From: Halomicrobium zhouii
GTDB lineage: Archaea > Halobacteriota > Halobacteria > Halobacteriales > Haloarculaceae
Assembly: GCF_900114435.1 (NCBI RefSeq)
Contig: NZ_FOZK01000003.1
Location: forward strand, 1-64,000
Length of the DNA stretch: 64,000 nt
Direction of reading: 5' to 3'
Position numbers and translations under genes: made by a program. Numbering within the stretch: the first letter of the stretch is position 1; the number at the start of each line of letters is the position of its first letter. Positions 25,429 to 32,296 of the stretch are shown here, piece by piece. Below the pieces are notes generated by a model. The model had not been told where the DNA came from and made no database searches. It saw only the letters and a list, made by a program, of their open reading frames with translations.

Positions 25429-26159
25429 TCGCTGCCGTCGAACTGGGGCTCGACCTGGTCGGTGGGAACCCGAACCTCACGTTCATCTTCTTCGTCGCGC
25501 TGGTCCTGCTCGGCGTGCTCGGCCTGCGATTCACGTTCTACGCGTACCGCAACGACCGCGCGGCGGAACTGGCCGGTCAGGACGCGCTGTGGCGCACGCT
25601 CGCGTTCGTCGGTGTCACGGCCGTCCTCTTCGCGCTGCTCGGCGTCGTCGACATCGTGAGTTCGCTCCAGACGCCGTATCGCCGCGGGGTCATGCTCGCC
25701 CACGTCCTGTTGCTCGCGCTCGTGCTCCAGTCGCTGTACCGCAATTCGGTGCCGACCGGGACACCGGGGTCGGGCGCAGTCGGTCCGGGCCGTCCATTCT
25801 GGCTCGCGGGCGCCCTCGTCGTCGTCACCGTCATCGTCGGGACTGCCTGGAACGCGGACCACCACGCCGTCGTCGCCCTGGAAGGCATCGCTGCACTCGC
25901 CTTCCTCGCGGTCGGTTTCGTCGTCGGACGGCGCGGGACGTCGGCCTCGCGCGTCCAGGGGACCGTCGTCGACACGCTCTTGCGACACTTGCTTCCAGTG
26001 TTGCTGTTCGCGTCGCTGATCCCCATCACCGGACTCGCCGTGGTCGCCGGCCTCGACCAGGTGATCGTCCTCCACATCCAGGTCGTGTTCGTCATCATGA
26101 CCGCGACGGCGCTGATGACGGCGACTATCAAGCTCCGACAGAACCTGGCCGGTCTCTGA
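25425..26159 (+). CDS. Polytopic membrane protein paired with the pseudokinase
   Basis: 244 aa, starting with GTG at 25425 that overlaps the pseudokinase stop (GTGA), so translation is coupled. Seven hydrophobic stretches are visible, e.g. LTFIFFVALVLLGVLGLRF, FWLAGALVVVTVIVGTAW and LLPVLLFASLIPITGLAVV, with short charged loops. No family recognised. The tight coupling suggests that membrane protein and pseudokinase act together, for example in signalling at the membrane; this is inference. Confidence 0.7.
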   Translation: MIAAVELGLDLVGGNPNLTFIFFVALVLLGVLGLRFTFYAYRNDRAAELAGQDALWRTLAFVGVTAVLFALLGVVDIVSSLQTPYRRGVMLAHVLLLALVLQSLYRNSVPTGTPGSGAVGPGRPFWLAGALVVVTVIVGTAWNADHHAVVALEGIAALAFLAVGFVVGRRGTSASRVQGTVVDTLLRHLLPVLLFASLIPITGLAVVAGLDQVIVLHIQVVFVIMTATALMTATIKLRQNLAGL

Positions 26160-26168
26160 GCGACCGTC

Positions 26169-26828
26169 CTACTCCGCGCAGAACTCGCTGTGATCGGTGA
26201 TGAACCCGTCGACGCCGGCGTTCCGTGCCGAGACGGCGCCGACGCTGTCCCGGATGGTCCAGGCGTTGACCGTCAGGTTGGCGTCGTGGGCCTGCGAGAC
26301 GAACCGCTCGTCGCAGATGTCCCAGTGGGGGTGGATGGCGGTGCAGTTGAGATCGGCGGCTCGCGCGAGTCGTTCCTCCGGGTCGGCTTCGACGAGGAGC
26401 GCGCGCGGGTAGTCGGCGAGCACGGTCACTTCCGCCAGCACGCCGGCGTCGAACGAGGAGACCAGCACGCCGCCGTCGTGGGCACCGAGGACGTCGACGG
26501 CGTCGGTCGCGAGGCCGTTCTCCTTGAGATCGACGTTGATCCCGACAGACGGCGGGAGCACCTCCAGCACCTCGGCGAGTGTCGGAATTCCTTCACCGCT
26601 GCCGAGGACGTTCAGCTGGGCCAGTTCGGCCTGTGATAGCTCCGCGACCTCGCCGCTGGCGTCGGTCACCCGGTCGACTCTCTCGTCGTGGACGACGACG
26701 AGTTCGCCGGAGCCACAGCGGCGGACGTCGACCTCCACCCAGTCGGCGATTTCGGCGGCGCTCGCGACCGCTCCCACGGTATTCTCGGCGAACTCCCCCG
26801 CGAACCCGCGGTGGGCGAGACAGCGCAT
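26169..26828 (-). CDS. Glycerophosphodiester phosphodiesterase family protein
   Basis: 219 aa from the ATG at 26828. The GDPD pattern is complete: AHRGFAGEFAENTVGAV (residues about 5-21) with catalytic His and Glu-Asn-Thr, WVEVDVRR (about 30-37), VVHDERVDRVTDASG (about 45-59), VDLKENG (about 100-106) and VNAWTI (about 183-188). It would hydrolyse glycerophosphodiesters to glycerol phosphate plus an alcohol; archaeal lipids suggest substrates based on glycerol-1-phosphate head groups or imported ones. No signal peptide, so cytoplasmic. It is divergent from the SDR gene. Confidence 0.88.
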   Translation of the reverse strand: MRCLAHRGFAGEFAENTVGAVASAAEIADWVEVDVRRCGSGELVVVHDERVDRVTDASGEVAELSQAELAQLNVLGSGEGIPTLAEVLEVLPPSVGINVDLKENGLATDAVDVLGAHDGGVLVSSFDAGVLAEVTVLADYPRALLVEADPEERLARAADLNCTAIHPHWDICDERFVSQAHDANLTVNAWTIRDSVGAVSARNAGVDGFITDHSEFCAE

Positions 26829-26889
26829 GGTCGTCCGTCGCCGGGGCGGGTAAAGTGCTTTCCCGTCCCCGGCGGCCTGACAGTCCGAC

Positions 26890-26900
26890 GAAACTTTATC
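26890..26900 (+). promoter_or_regulatory. TATA box of the SDR gene
   Basis: GAAACTTTATC centred about 29 nt before the ATG at 26925; leaderless spacing. Confidence 0.5.
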
Positions 26901-26924
26901 CCGGTTCCGGCCGTCGACCCCGGC

Positions 26925-27632
26925 ATGAGTGTCGACTTCGATTTCGGCGACGACGTCGTACTGATCACGGGCGTCGGTGGGGCGCTGGGCAGTGCTGTCG
27001 CGCGGGCGTTCGACGACGCGGGCGCCACCGTCTGCGGCGCCGACGTCGTCGCTCCGGAGAGCGAGGACTTCGCACTCGACCCCGACCGGGTCGACTTCTA
27101 CCAGGCCGACTTCACGGAGGAGTCGGAGGTCAAGCGCGTCGTCGACGACGTCGTCGCGGACCACGGCGGCCTGGACGCGCTGTGTAACATCGCCGGGACC
27201 TGGCGCGGCGGCGACCCGATTCACGAGACGGACGTCGACACGTTCGACTTCCTCTTCGACGTCAACCTCAAGACGACGTTCATCGCCTCGAAACACGCAC
27301 TTCCCCACCTGCGGGAGAGCGACGGGGCGATCCTGTCGGTCTCGGCCCGGTCGTCGCTCGAAGGCGGCGAGGGGGACGGTATCTATCGCGCGACGAAGGC
27401 CGGCGTTCGCCTGCTCACCGAGAGCATCGCCGAGGAGAACCTGGGGACGGTGCGGGCCAACGCCGTCATGCCGAGCGTCATCGACACGCCGATGAACCGC
27501 GAGATGATGCCCGACGCCGACCACTCCGAGTGGGTCGACCCGGCCGACATCGCCGAGGTGATTATGTTCCTCTGTTCGGACGCCGCGACGGTGACGAGTG
27601 GGGCTGCGGTGCCGGTGTACGGGGAGGCATAA
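26925..27632 (+). CDS. Short-chain dehydrogenase/reductase
   Basis: 235 aa from the ATG at 26925. SDR motifs: TGVGGALGSAVARAF (residues about 14-28) for NAD(P), NIAGTW (about 88-93), the catalytic Ser in ILSVSARSS (about 132-140), and YRATK (Tyr and Lys, about 149-153). The C-terminal MFLCSDAATVTSGAAVPVYG is the usual FabG-like end. Substrate unknown. Its last codon and stop lie within the first unit of the 54-bp tandem repeat. Confidence 0.88.
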   Translation: MSVDFDFGDDVVLITGVGGALGSAVARAFDDAGATVCGADVVAPESEDFALDPDRVDFYQADFTEESEVKRVVDDVVADHGGLDALCNIAGTWRGGDPIHETDVDTFDFLFDVNLKTTFIASKHALPHLRESDGAILSVSARSSLEGGEGDGIYRATKAGVRLLTESIAEENLGTVRANAVMPSVIDTPMNREMMPDADHSEWVDPADIAEVIMFLCSDAATVTSGAAVPVYGEA

Positions 27633-27794
27633 ACCGTCCAGTGAGCGCCACGGCGCGAACAACGGTTTATGCCGAGTGAGGCGTGACAGTCCCAACGAGC
27701 GCGACGGCGCGAGTAGAGTGTCACGCCGAGTGGGGCATGACAATCCCAACGAGTGCGACGGCGCGAACAACGGTTTCCGCCGAGTGAGGCGTAG
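27625..27794. repeat. Tandem repeat, three 54-bp units plus a partial fourth
   Basis: Units at 27625-27678, 27679-27732 and 27733-27786, then AGGCGTAG as a fourth start. Each unit carries the core GACGGCGCGA (or CACGGCGCGA) and ends GCCGAGTG. In unit 1, GGCATAAACCGT (27626-27637) pairs perfectly with ACGGTTTATGCC (27662-27673). In unit 2, GGCGTGACA (27680-27688) pairs with TGTCACGCC (27719-27727). The arms differ between units but stay complementary; in unit 3 the pairing is largely lost. The array begins inside the SDR stop region. Confidence 0.85.
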
Positions 27795-27861
27795 CCTGCT
27801 GGTTCCCGGTCGACCCCGAGGTCCGTCGGTTCCCGCGCCGGTACGTCCTGACGGACAGCCG

Positions 27862-28764
27862 CTATCTCGCGACGGTGGCCGTGGCGTCTTCTCGCCCCGT
27901 CCACACTGGCAAGGTCTCGGTGCCGGAGCCCCATCTTCTGTAGACGACGACCATCGTGACCAGGACGACCAGAAACGCGAGCGAATTGACAGTCGTCGCC
28001 CACGCCGGCCACCCACCGGTGTCGAAGAAGAGAATTCCCGGCGTTCCCGGCATGTTCCCCGCGGCGTGGAAGAGGACCGGAACGTAGAGGTTCTGGGTCA
28101 CCTCGTAAAGGGTCCCGTAGATAATCCCGCTCAGGGTGAGCGAGACGAGGTAGGCCAGCGGCGTCATGCTCCCCGGTGACCCGTCCGTGAGTATTCGCGG
28201 TACGTGCGCCAGCGCGAAGAGAACTCCCGTAAGACCGATTCCGAGCGCGATTCGCTTCCGTGTCCTGTCCGTGAGGAGGCCGACGACCTTGGTCTGGAGA
28301 TAGCCGCGGTAGGTGAGTTCCTCGACGAACGCGACGGCGACGAGCTGGAACAGGAACGCCACGACCGCCTCTCCCGGTGGGACTGTCCAGTGGTACCCGA
28401 CCGACGCGAGGTTCTCCGTCGCGAATGCGAGTCCGATACCGAGGGCGTTGATAGCGACGTAGGATCCGGCGACGGCGACGGTCGCTGGCATCAGGAGCCG
28501 TGGTGAGAGACCGATCTCGCCGAATGCTACCCCTTCGGATCGAAGCACCCACCAGACGAATCCGACGAACAGCATGGACTGCCCGGTCGTGATGGCGTTG
28601 GACTCGACGACTGGAATTGCGGGACCGATGGACCAGACGTTCGCGATCAGGGTACCTGCTGCCACGTCTAGAGCAGCAACGACGAGGAAGAACGCGAGCC
28701 ACGTCACCCCGCCCTCGAAGGTGATTCGCCGGGACGTCCCCTCACCGCTCGATAGTTGAACCAT
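27862..28764 (-). CDS. CPBP-family intramembrane metalloprotease (second copy)
   Basis: 300 aa from the ATG at 28764. About eight hydrophobic helices. The CPBP motifs are EELTYRGY (residues about 176-183), FALAHVPR (about 210-217) with a metal His, and FHAAGN (about 252-257). The architecture matches the gene at 15505-16338, but sequence similarity outside the motifs is weak, so this is not a recent duplicate. The A/T box at 28786-28793 fixes the start at 28764, not at an upstream ATG at 28797. Confidence 0.85.
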   Translation of the reverse strand: MVQLSSGEGTSRRITFEGGVTWLAFFLVVAALDVAAGTLIANVWSIGPAIPVVESNAITTGQSMLFVGFVWWVLRSEGVAFGEIGLSPRLLMPATVAVAGSYVAINALGIGLAFATENLASVGYHWTVPPGEAVVAFLFQLVAVAFVEELTYRGYLQTKVVGLLTDRTRKRIALGIGLTGVLFALAHVPRILTDGSPGSMTPLAYLVSLTLSGIIYGTLYEVTQNLYVPVLFHAAGNMPGTPGILFFDTGGWPAWATTVNSLAFLVVLVTMVVVYRRWGSGTETLPVWTGREDATATVAR

Positions 28765-28785
28765 GCCGGTAATGTCAACGAGAGT

Positions 28786-28794
28786 GGTAAAAAC
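28786..28794 (-). promoter_or_regulatory. TATA-like box of the second CPBP gene
   Basis: TTTTTACC on the minus strand, about 26 nt before the ATG at 28764; decides the start. Confidence 0.5.
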
Positions 28795-28830
28795 CACCCG
28801 GTCGGTCTTTCTGGAACGAGGGCCGTGGTC

Positions 28831-29277
28831 TCAGGCCCGGTCCAGTTCTAGATCACGGACGTCGCTCTCCTCGACCCGGGTGTCGGTCTCGACCAGTCGT
28901 TCCACGCGCTCCTCGAACTCCTCCGTGGACAGTTCTCCCCGGGCGTATCGGTGCTGGAGGTCGGCGACAGGATCCGCATCGCCGTCGGCGGACGCCTGCC
29001 CGTACCCGATCTCGCGGGCCGATTCCCGCGGGTGCTCGGGTGCCGCTTCAGCCCGACCGACGACCGCATCCGCTTCCCAGTAGGCGAGCGTCGTGAAGGC
29101 GAGGCCGACGGTCAGCGCCAGGAGGAACGACGCTGACTCCGTGAACTGGAACTGGACGGCGAACAGGTGCGCGAGGACCACGAACAGTGCGGTGAAGCCG
29201 ATGGACCCGAAGACGGCCGACGCGACGGCGCGGCCGCGCGGTGAGCTCGGACCGTATCGCTCGACGATACGTCGCAT
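28831..29277 (-). CDS. Small membrane protein with C-terminal SHOCT domain
   Basis: 148 aa. Two hydrophobic helices (residues about 18-42 and 50-66) are followed by a charged linker and a SHOCT domain, DPVADLQHRYARGELSTEEFEER split around residues 103-125, with the hallmark RYARGELSTEEFE. SHOCT units occur at the C-termini of many small membrane proteins and are thought to mediate oligomer formation. A minus-strand AATTTT box near 29303-29308 lies 27 nt upstream. Function otherwise unknown. Confidence 0.8.
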   Translation of the reverse strand: MRRIVERYGPSSPRGRAVASAVFGSIGFTALFVVLAHLFAVQFQFTESASFLLALTVGLAFTTLAYWEADAVVGRAEAAPEHPRESAREIGYGQASADGDADPVADLQHRYARGELSTEEFEERVERLVETDTRVEESDVRDLELDRA

Positions 29278-29347
29278 AGTCGACGTGTCCTCGGTAGTCC
29301 GTCAAAATTCTATCGGTGCGCGAGGTGAGTCGGCTCGCGGCCCGAGG

Positions 29348-29974
29348 CTACCTGACGAGGTACGACTCGCCAGTGGGCCCGAACCGGCCGAGGTCGGCCT
29401 CGCGCCGGTAGTCCGTCTCCTGGAGGGCCACCAGCGCGTCGACCAGTGCCGTCTCGTCCTCGTCGGTCCACATCATCGGTTCCTTGATCGGGTACACGAG
29501 CCACCCCGAGCCCATCACCTCCGTGGCGTGCAGGTCGTCCATGTCGACGTCGTCCGATGACCTGGCCGTCGCGACGGAAAAGACGTGACGCGTCGCCCGC
29601 TCGCCGACGGGGAGGATGACGTGGGCGGTGATGGCGCGGAACTCCGAGTCGAACAGTGGTTCGAGGTCGTCGTAGGAGGCCTGCGAGGGCGTTCCGTCGG
29701 CTCCGCACATGTGGAGGTAGGAGAGGTAGGTCTTGTCGACCTCGGGGGGCGTCCCCGCGGCGTCGAGGAGGCCGGCGTCGACGAGCGCTCGCTGGAGTCG
29801 CTCCCCGCTCTCCGATTCGGTGAACGGGATGCCGGAGTCGACGCCGCCGTGGACGCCCGGGTGGTCGCCGACGACGTGGAAGTGGGCGTTGGCGTCGCCG
29901 TATCCGGGGACGAACGGGTCACAGCCGGGGTCGAAGCCGAAGGGGTTCGAGAGGGACTCCGCGACGTTCTTCAC
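29348..29974 (-). CDS. Uracil-DNA glycosylase superfamily protein
   Basis: 208 aa, starting at a GTG at 29974 (VKNVAESLSNPFGF). A GTG 54 nt further upstream is rejected because an A/T box at about 29998-30003 gives leaderless spacing to 29974 and because relatives begin near this point. The UDG fold is suggested by FVPGYGDANAHFHVVGDHPGVHGG (residues about 22-45), where family 4 enzymes have GEAPG, and by ILPVGERATRHVF. The two Cys present do not make the four-Cys iron-sulfur site of family 4. It may excise uracil or another damaged base; activity is inferred and the motif change is notable. Confidence 0.72.
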   Translation of the reverse strand: MKNVAESLSNPFGFDPGCDPFVPGYGDANAHFHVVGDHPGVHGGVDSGIPFTESESGERLQRALVDAGLLDAAGTPPEVDKTYLSYLHMCGADGTPSQASYDDLEPLFDSEFRAITAHVILPVGERATRHVFSVATARSSDDVDMDDLHATEVMGSGWLVYPIKEPMMWTDEDETALVDALVALQETDYRREADLGRFGPTGESYLVR

Positions 29975-30148
29975 GCACGGACTGAGGCGACTGGGCGTCA
30001 AAACTCCGACGGTCTGATGCTGGTCCACGCACCGGAGGCACTCGGCGACGACTGCGGCAGTATTGCGGGAATCACTAGGTCAATATAGGTGGTGACGGAG
30101 GGGGTGGAACCGTATTTTACATTTTTGATCGTTCGGTTTCCGACAACG

Positions 30149-30156
30149 CTTTTCTC
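30149..30156 (+). promoter_or_regulatory. TATA-like box upstream of pccB
   Basis: CTTTTCTC region centred about 27 nt before an ATG at 30179, implying transcription may begin at that ATG and not at pccB itself. A second A/T-rich stretch at 30112-30125 is an alternative. Confidence 0.4.
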
Positions 30157-30178
30157 GCCCCCACCCCTGGCCTGGTAC

Positions 30179-30211
30179 ATGGACGAGCGCAGGAGGGCTG
30201 GTGTGTCGTGA
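30179..30211 (+). CDS. 10-residue upstream ORF coupled to pccB
   Basis: ATG GAC GAG ... TCG TGA encodes [10 protein letters not shown]. The stop TGA overlaps the pccB GTG (GTGA at 30208-30211). The ORF starts at the predicted transcript 5' end. It contains AGGAGG (30191-30196), which can serve as ribosome-binding site for pccB with 11-nt spacing. It may be only leader RNA that happens to be readable, or a true coupling peptide; the position of its start and stop is what argues for the latter. Confidence 0.4.
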   Translation: MDERRRAGVS

Positions 30212-31758
30212 CTCACGAAGACCGCGTCGACGACCTCCGCGAACGCAAGGCGGCAGCGGAGCGGGGTGGCGGCGAGGAACGCATCGAGGCCCAGCACGAG
30301 AAGGGCAAACTGACCGCGCGCGAACGCATCGACTACTTTCTCGACGACGACAGCTTCGTCGAGTTCGACCAGTTGCGGGAACACCGGAGCACCAACTTCG
30401 ACATGGCGGAGAAGAAGGTTCCCGGGGACGGCGTCGTCACGGGTTACGGCGAAGTAGACGGTCGGAAGGTGTTCGTGTTCGCCCACGACTTCACCGTCTT
30501 CGGCGGGTCGCTGGGCGAGGTGTTCGCCCAGAAGGTGTGCAAGGTGATGGACAAGGCAATCGAGACCGGTTCGCCCATCATCGGCCTCAACGACTCGGCC
30601 GGTGCTCGCATCCAGGAGGGGATCGACTCGCTGGCGGGGTACGCCGACATCTTCCACCGGAACCAGCAGGCCAGCGGCGTCGTCCCCCAGATTTCGGCTA
30701 TCATGGGGCCCTGCGCCGGCGGCGCGGTGTACTCCCCGGCCATCACCGACTTCGTCTACATGGTCGACGAGACGAGCCACATGTTCATCACCGGGCCGGA
30801 CGTCATCGAGACGGTCACCGGCGAGGAAGTCGGTTTCGACGAACTCGGCGGCGCCCAGACCCACGCGAGCGAGTCGGGCGTCGCCCACTTCACCGCCGAC
30901 GACGAGAAGGCGGCGATGGACGACATCCGCTATCTGCTCTCCTATCTCCCGCAGAACAACGTCCAGGACCCCCCGCGCGTCGAGCCCTGGGACGACCCCG
31001 ACCGGGCCGACGAGGAACTGATCGACGTCGTCCCCGACGAACCGCAGAAACCCTACGACGTCGTCCGGGTCGTCGAGGGGGTGATGGACGAGGGTTCCTT
31101 CTTCGAGGTGGCCGACTCCTTCGCCCGGAACATCGTCACCGGCTTCGCCCGACTGGACGGTCACAGCGTCGGCGTCGTCGGCAACCAGCCCCGGGTCAAC
31201 GCCGGGACGCTCGACATCGACTCGTCGATGAAGGGGGCCCGGTTCGTCCGGTTCTGCGACGCGTTCAACATCCCCATCGTCACCTTCGTCGACGTGCCCG
31301 GGTTCATGCCCGGCAAGGACCAGGAGACGGGCGGCATCATCAAACACGGGGCGAAACTGCTGTACGCCTACTCCGAGGCGACGGTGCCGCTGTTGACGGT
31401 CATCACCAGGAAGGCCTACGGCGGGGCCTACGACGTCATGGCCTCCAAACACGTCGGCGCGGACGTCAACTACGCCTGGCCGTCGGCCGAAATCGCGGTG
31501 ATGGGACCTCAGGGTGCGGTCAACGTCCTCTACGACGACGAGCTCGACGCGGCGGAGAACGTCGAACAGCGCCGCGCGGAGCTCATCGAGGAGTACCGCG
31601 ACGCCTTCGCCAACCCCTATACGGCGGCCGAGCGCGGGTTCGTCGACGACGTGCTCGAACCGCGGGAGACCCGCTCGCGTCTGATCGGCGACCTGGAGAC
31701 GCTCCGGGGCAAACGAACGGACCGTCCGGACCGGAAACACGGAAACATCCCGCTCTAA
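30208..31758 (+). CDS. pccB: Acyl-CoA (propionyl/acetyl-CoA) carboxylase, carboxyltransferase subunit
   Basis: 516 aa, starting with GTG at 30208. It transfers the carboxyl group from carboxybiotin on PccA to propionyl- or acetyl-CoA, giving methylmalonyl- or malonyl-CoA. The fused beta and alpha carboxyltransferase halves are seen: [13 protein letters not shown] (residues about 69-81), [18 protein letters not shown] (about 121-138), then the C-terminal half [27 protein letters not shown] (split over about 365-391) and [19 protein letters not shown] is typical of PCC-beta. The next genes are pccX, pccA and then birA, a complete carboxylase unit. Confidence 0.95.
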   Translation: MTHEDRVDDLRERKAAAERGGGEERIEAQHEKGKLTARERIDYFLDDDSFVEFDQLREHRSTNFDMAEKKVPGDGVVTGYGEVDGRKVFVFAHDFTVFGGSLGEVFAQKVCKVMDKAIETGSPIIGLNDSAGARIQEGIDSLAGYADIFHRNQQASGVVPQISAIMGPCAGGAVYSPAITDFVYMVDETSHMFITGPDVIETVTGEEVGFDELGGAQTHASESGVAHFTADDEKAAMDDIRYLLSYLPQNNVQDPPRVEPWDDPDRADEELIDVVPDEPQKPYDVVRVVEGVMDEGSFFEVADSFARNIVTGFARLDGHSVGVVGNQPRVNAGTLDIDSSMKGARFVRFCDAFNIPIVTFVDVPGFMPGKDQETGGIIKHGAKLLYAYSEATVPLLTVITRKAYGGAYDVMASKHVGADVNYAWPSAEIAVMGPQGAVNVLYDDELDAAENVEQRRAELIEEYRDAFANPYTAAERGFVDDVLEPRETRSRLIGDLETLRGKRTDRPDRKHGNIPL

Positions 31759-31759
31759 C

Positions 31760-32062
31760 ATGGCGACAGACAGTGCAGGCGCCGTCGAACCGGCGCTCGT
31801 CGACGTAGTCACGCGGGCAGTGCCGTCGGCGAGTCCCGACGAGGCGGCCGCCATCGCCGTCGCGATCGGTGCCCACGTGCGAGACAGCGAGCGAGCGGCC
31901 GCGGCGGCCGCCACCTCGTCGGCCAACGAGGAGCCGGACTGGGAGGGTCGCGAGTGGACCTTCGCCGGCCGCATCGAGGCGACCCAGCAGCGAACGATCC
32001 GGATTCGAGACGACGCACCGGGCGACGAATGGACGGCAGCAGGGCGGACGGACCGAATGTAG
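31760..32062 (+). CDS. pccX: Small third subunit of the haloarchaeal acyl-CoA carboxylase
   Basis: 100 aa, starting 1 nt after the pccB stop. Residues 14-52 are an Ala-rich helix ([20 protein letters not shown]). The C-terminal part has [14 protein letters not shown], a pattern resembling the small epsilon-type subunits of actinobacterial carboxylases. Haloarchaeal propionyl-CoA carboxylase has been reported to require a small PccX subunit, and position plus size fit that report. The role as an assembly or stabilising subunit is inferred from that work. Confidence 0.8.
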   Translation: MATDSAGAVEPALVDVVTRAVPSASPDEAAAIAVAIGAHVRDSERAAAAAATSSANEEPDWEGREWTFAGRIEATQQRTIRIRDDAPGDEWTAAGRTDRM

Positions 32063-32151
32063 ATCCAATCGACTATGACCGAGGACACAACGTCAGGCGA
32101 AGGCACCGGTTCTGGACCACGGAGCGGCCGTTTCGACGACGCCGCTCCGCA

Positions 32152-32160
32152 TAGTTTTAA
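32152..32160 (+). promoter_or_regulatory. TATA box of the pccA transcript
   Basis: TAGTTTTAA centred about 28 nt before an ATG at 32186, so the predicted mRNA starts at a short ORF rather than at pccA. Confidence 0.6.
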
Positions 32161-32185
32161 GGTCGGACTACCGGTACAGAGTGGT

Positions 32186-32296
32186 ATGTTTGACAAATCC
32201 CGGACTGGCAGTGCGGATTTGTACGGAGGGCGCCGGCGCGGCCACGCAGTCGCGCTCGCCCGTCCACGGGCGACGGGGACAGGGGTGTCGGTCTGA
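32186..32296 (+). CDS. 36-residue leaderless ORF coupled to pccA
   Basis: It begins [15 protein letters not shown] and is followed by an Arg/Ala-rich tail ending GVSV. Its start sits at TATA-to-TSS distance from the box at 32152-32160, and its TGA overlaps the pccA ATG (TGATG, 32294-32298). The first four residues repeat the MFDK start of PccA, and the first 12 bases differ at one position only (ATGTTTGACAAA against ATGTTCGACAAA), suggesting a duplicated start region. Either a coupling leader or a decayed earlier start of pccA. No domain recognised. Confidence 0.45.
   Translation: MFDKSRTGSADLYGGRRRGHAVALARPRATGTGVSV

Noticed and set aside
29975-30028. Upstream GTG start for the uracil-DNA glycosylase relative
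   Set aside because: It overlaps the predicted promoter box at 29998-30003; the GTG at 29974 has leaderless spacing and better family agreement.
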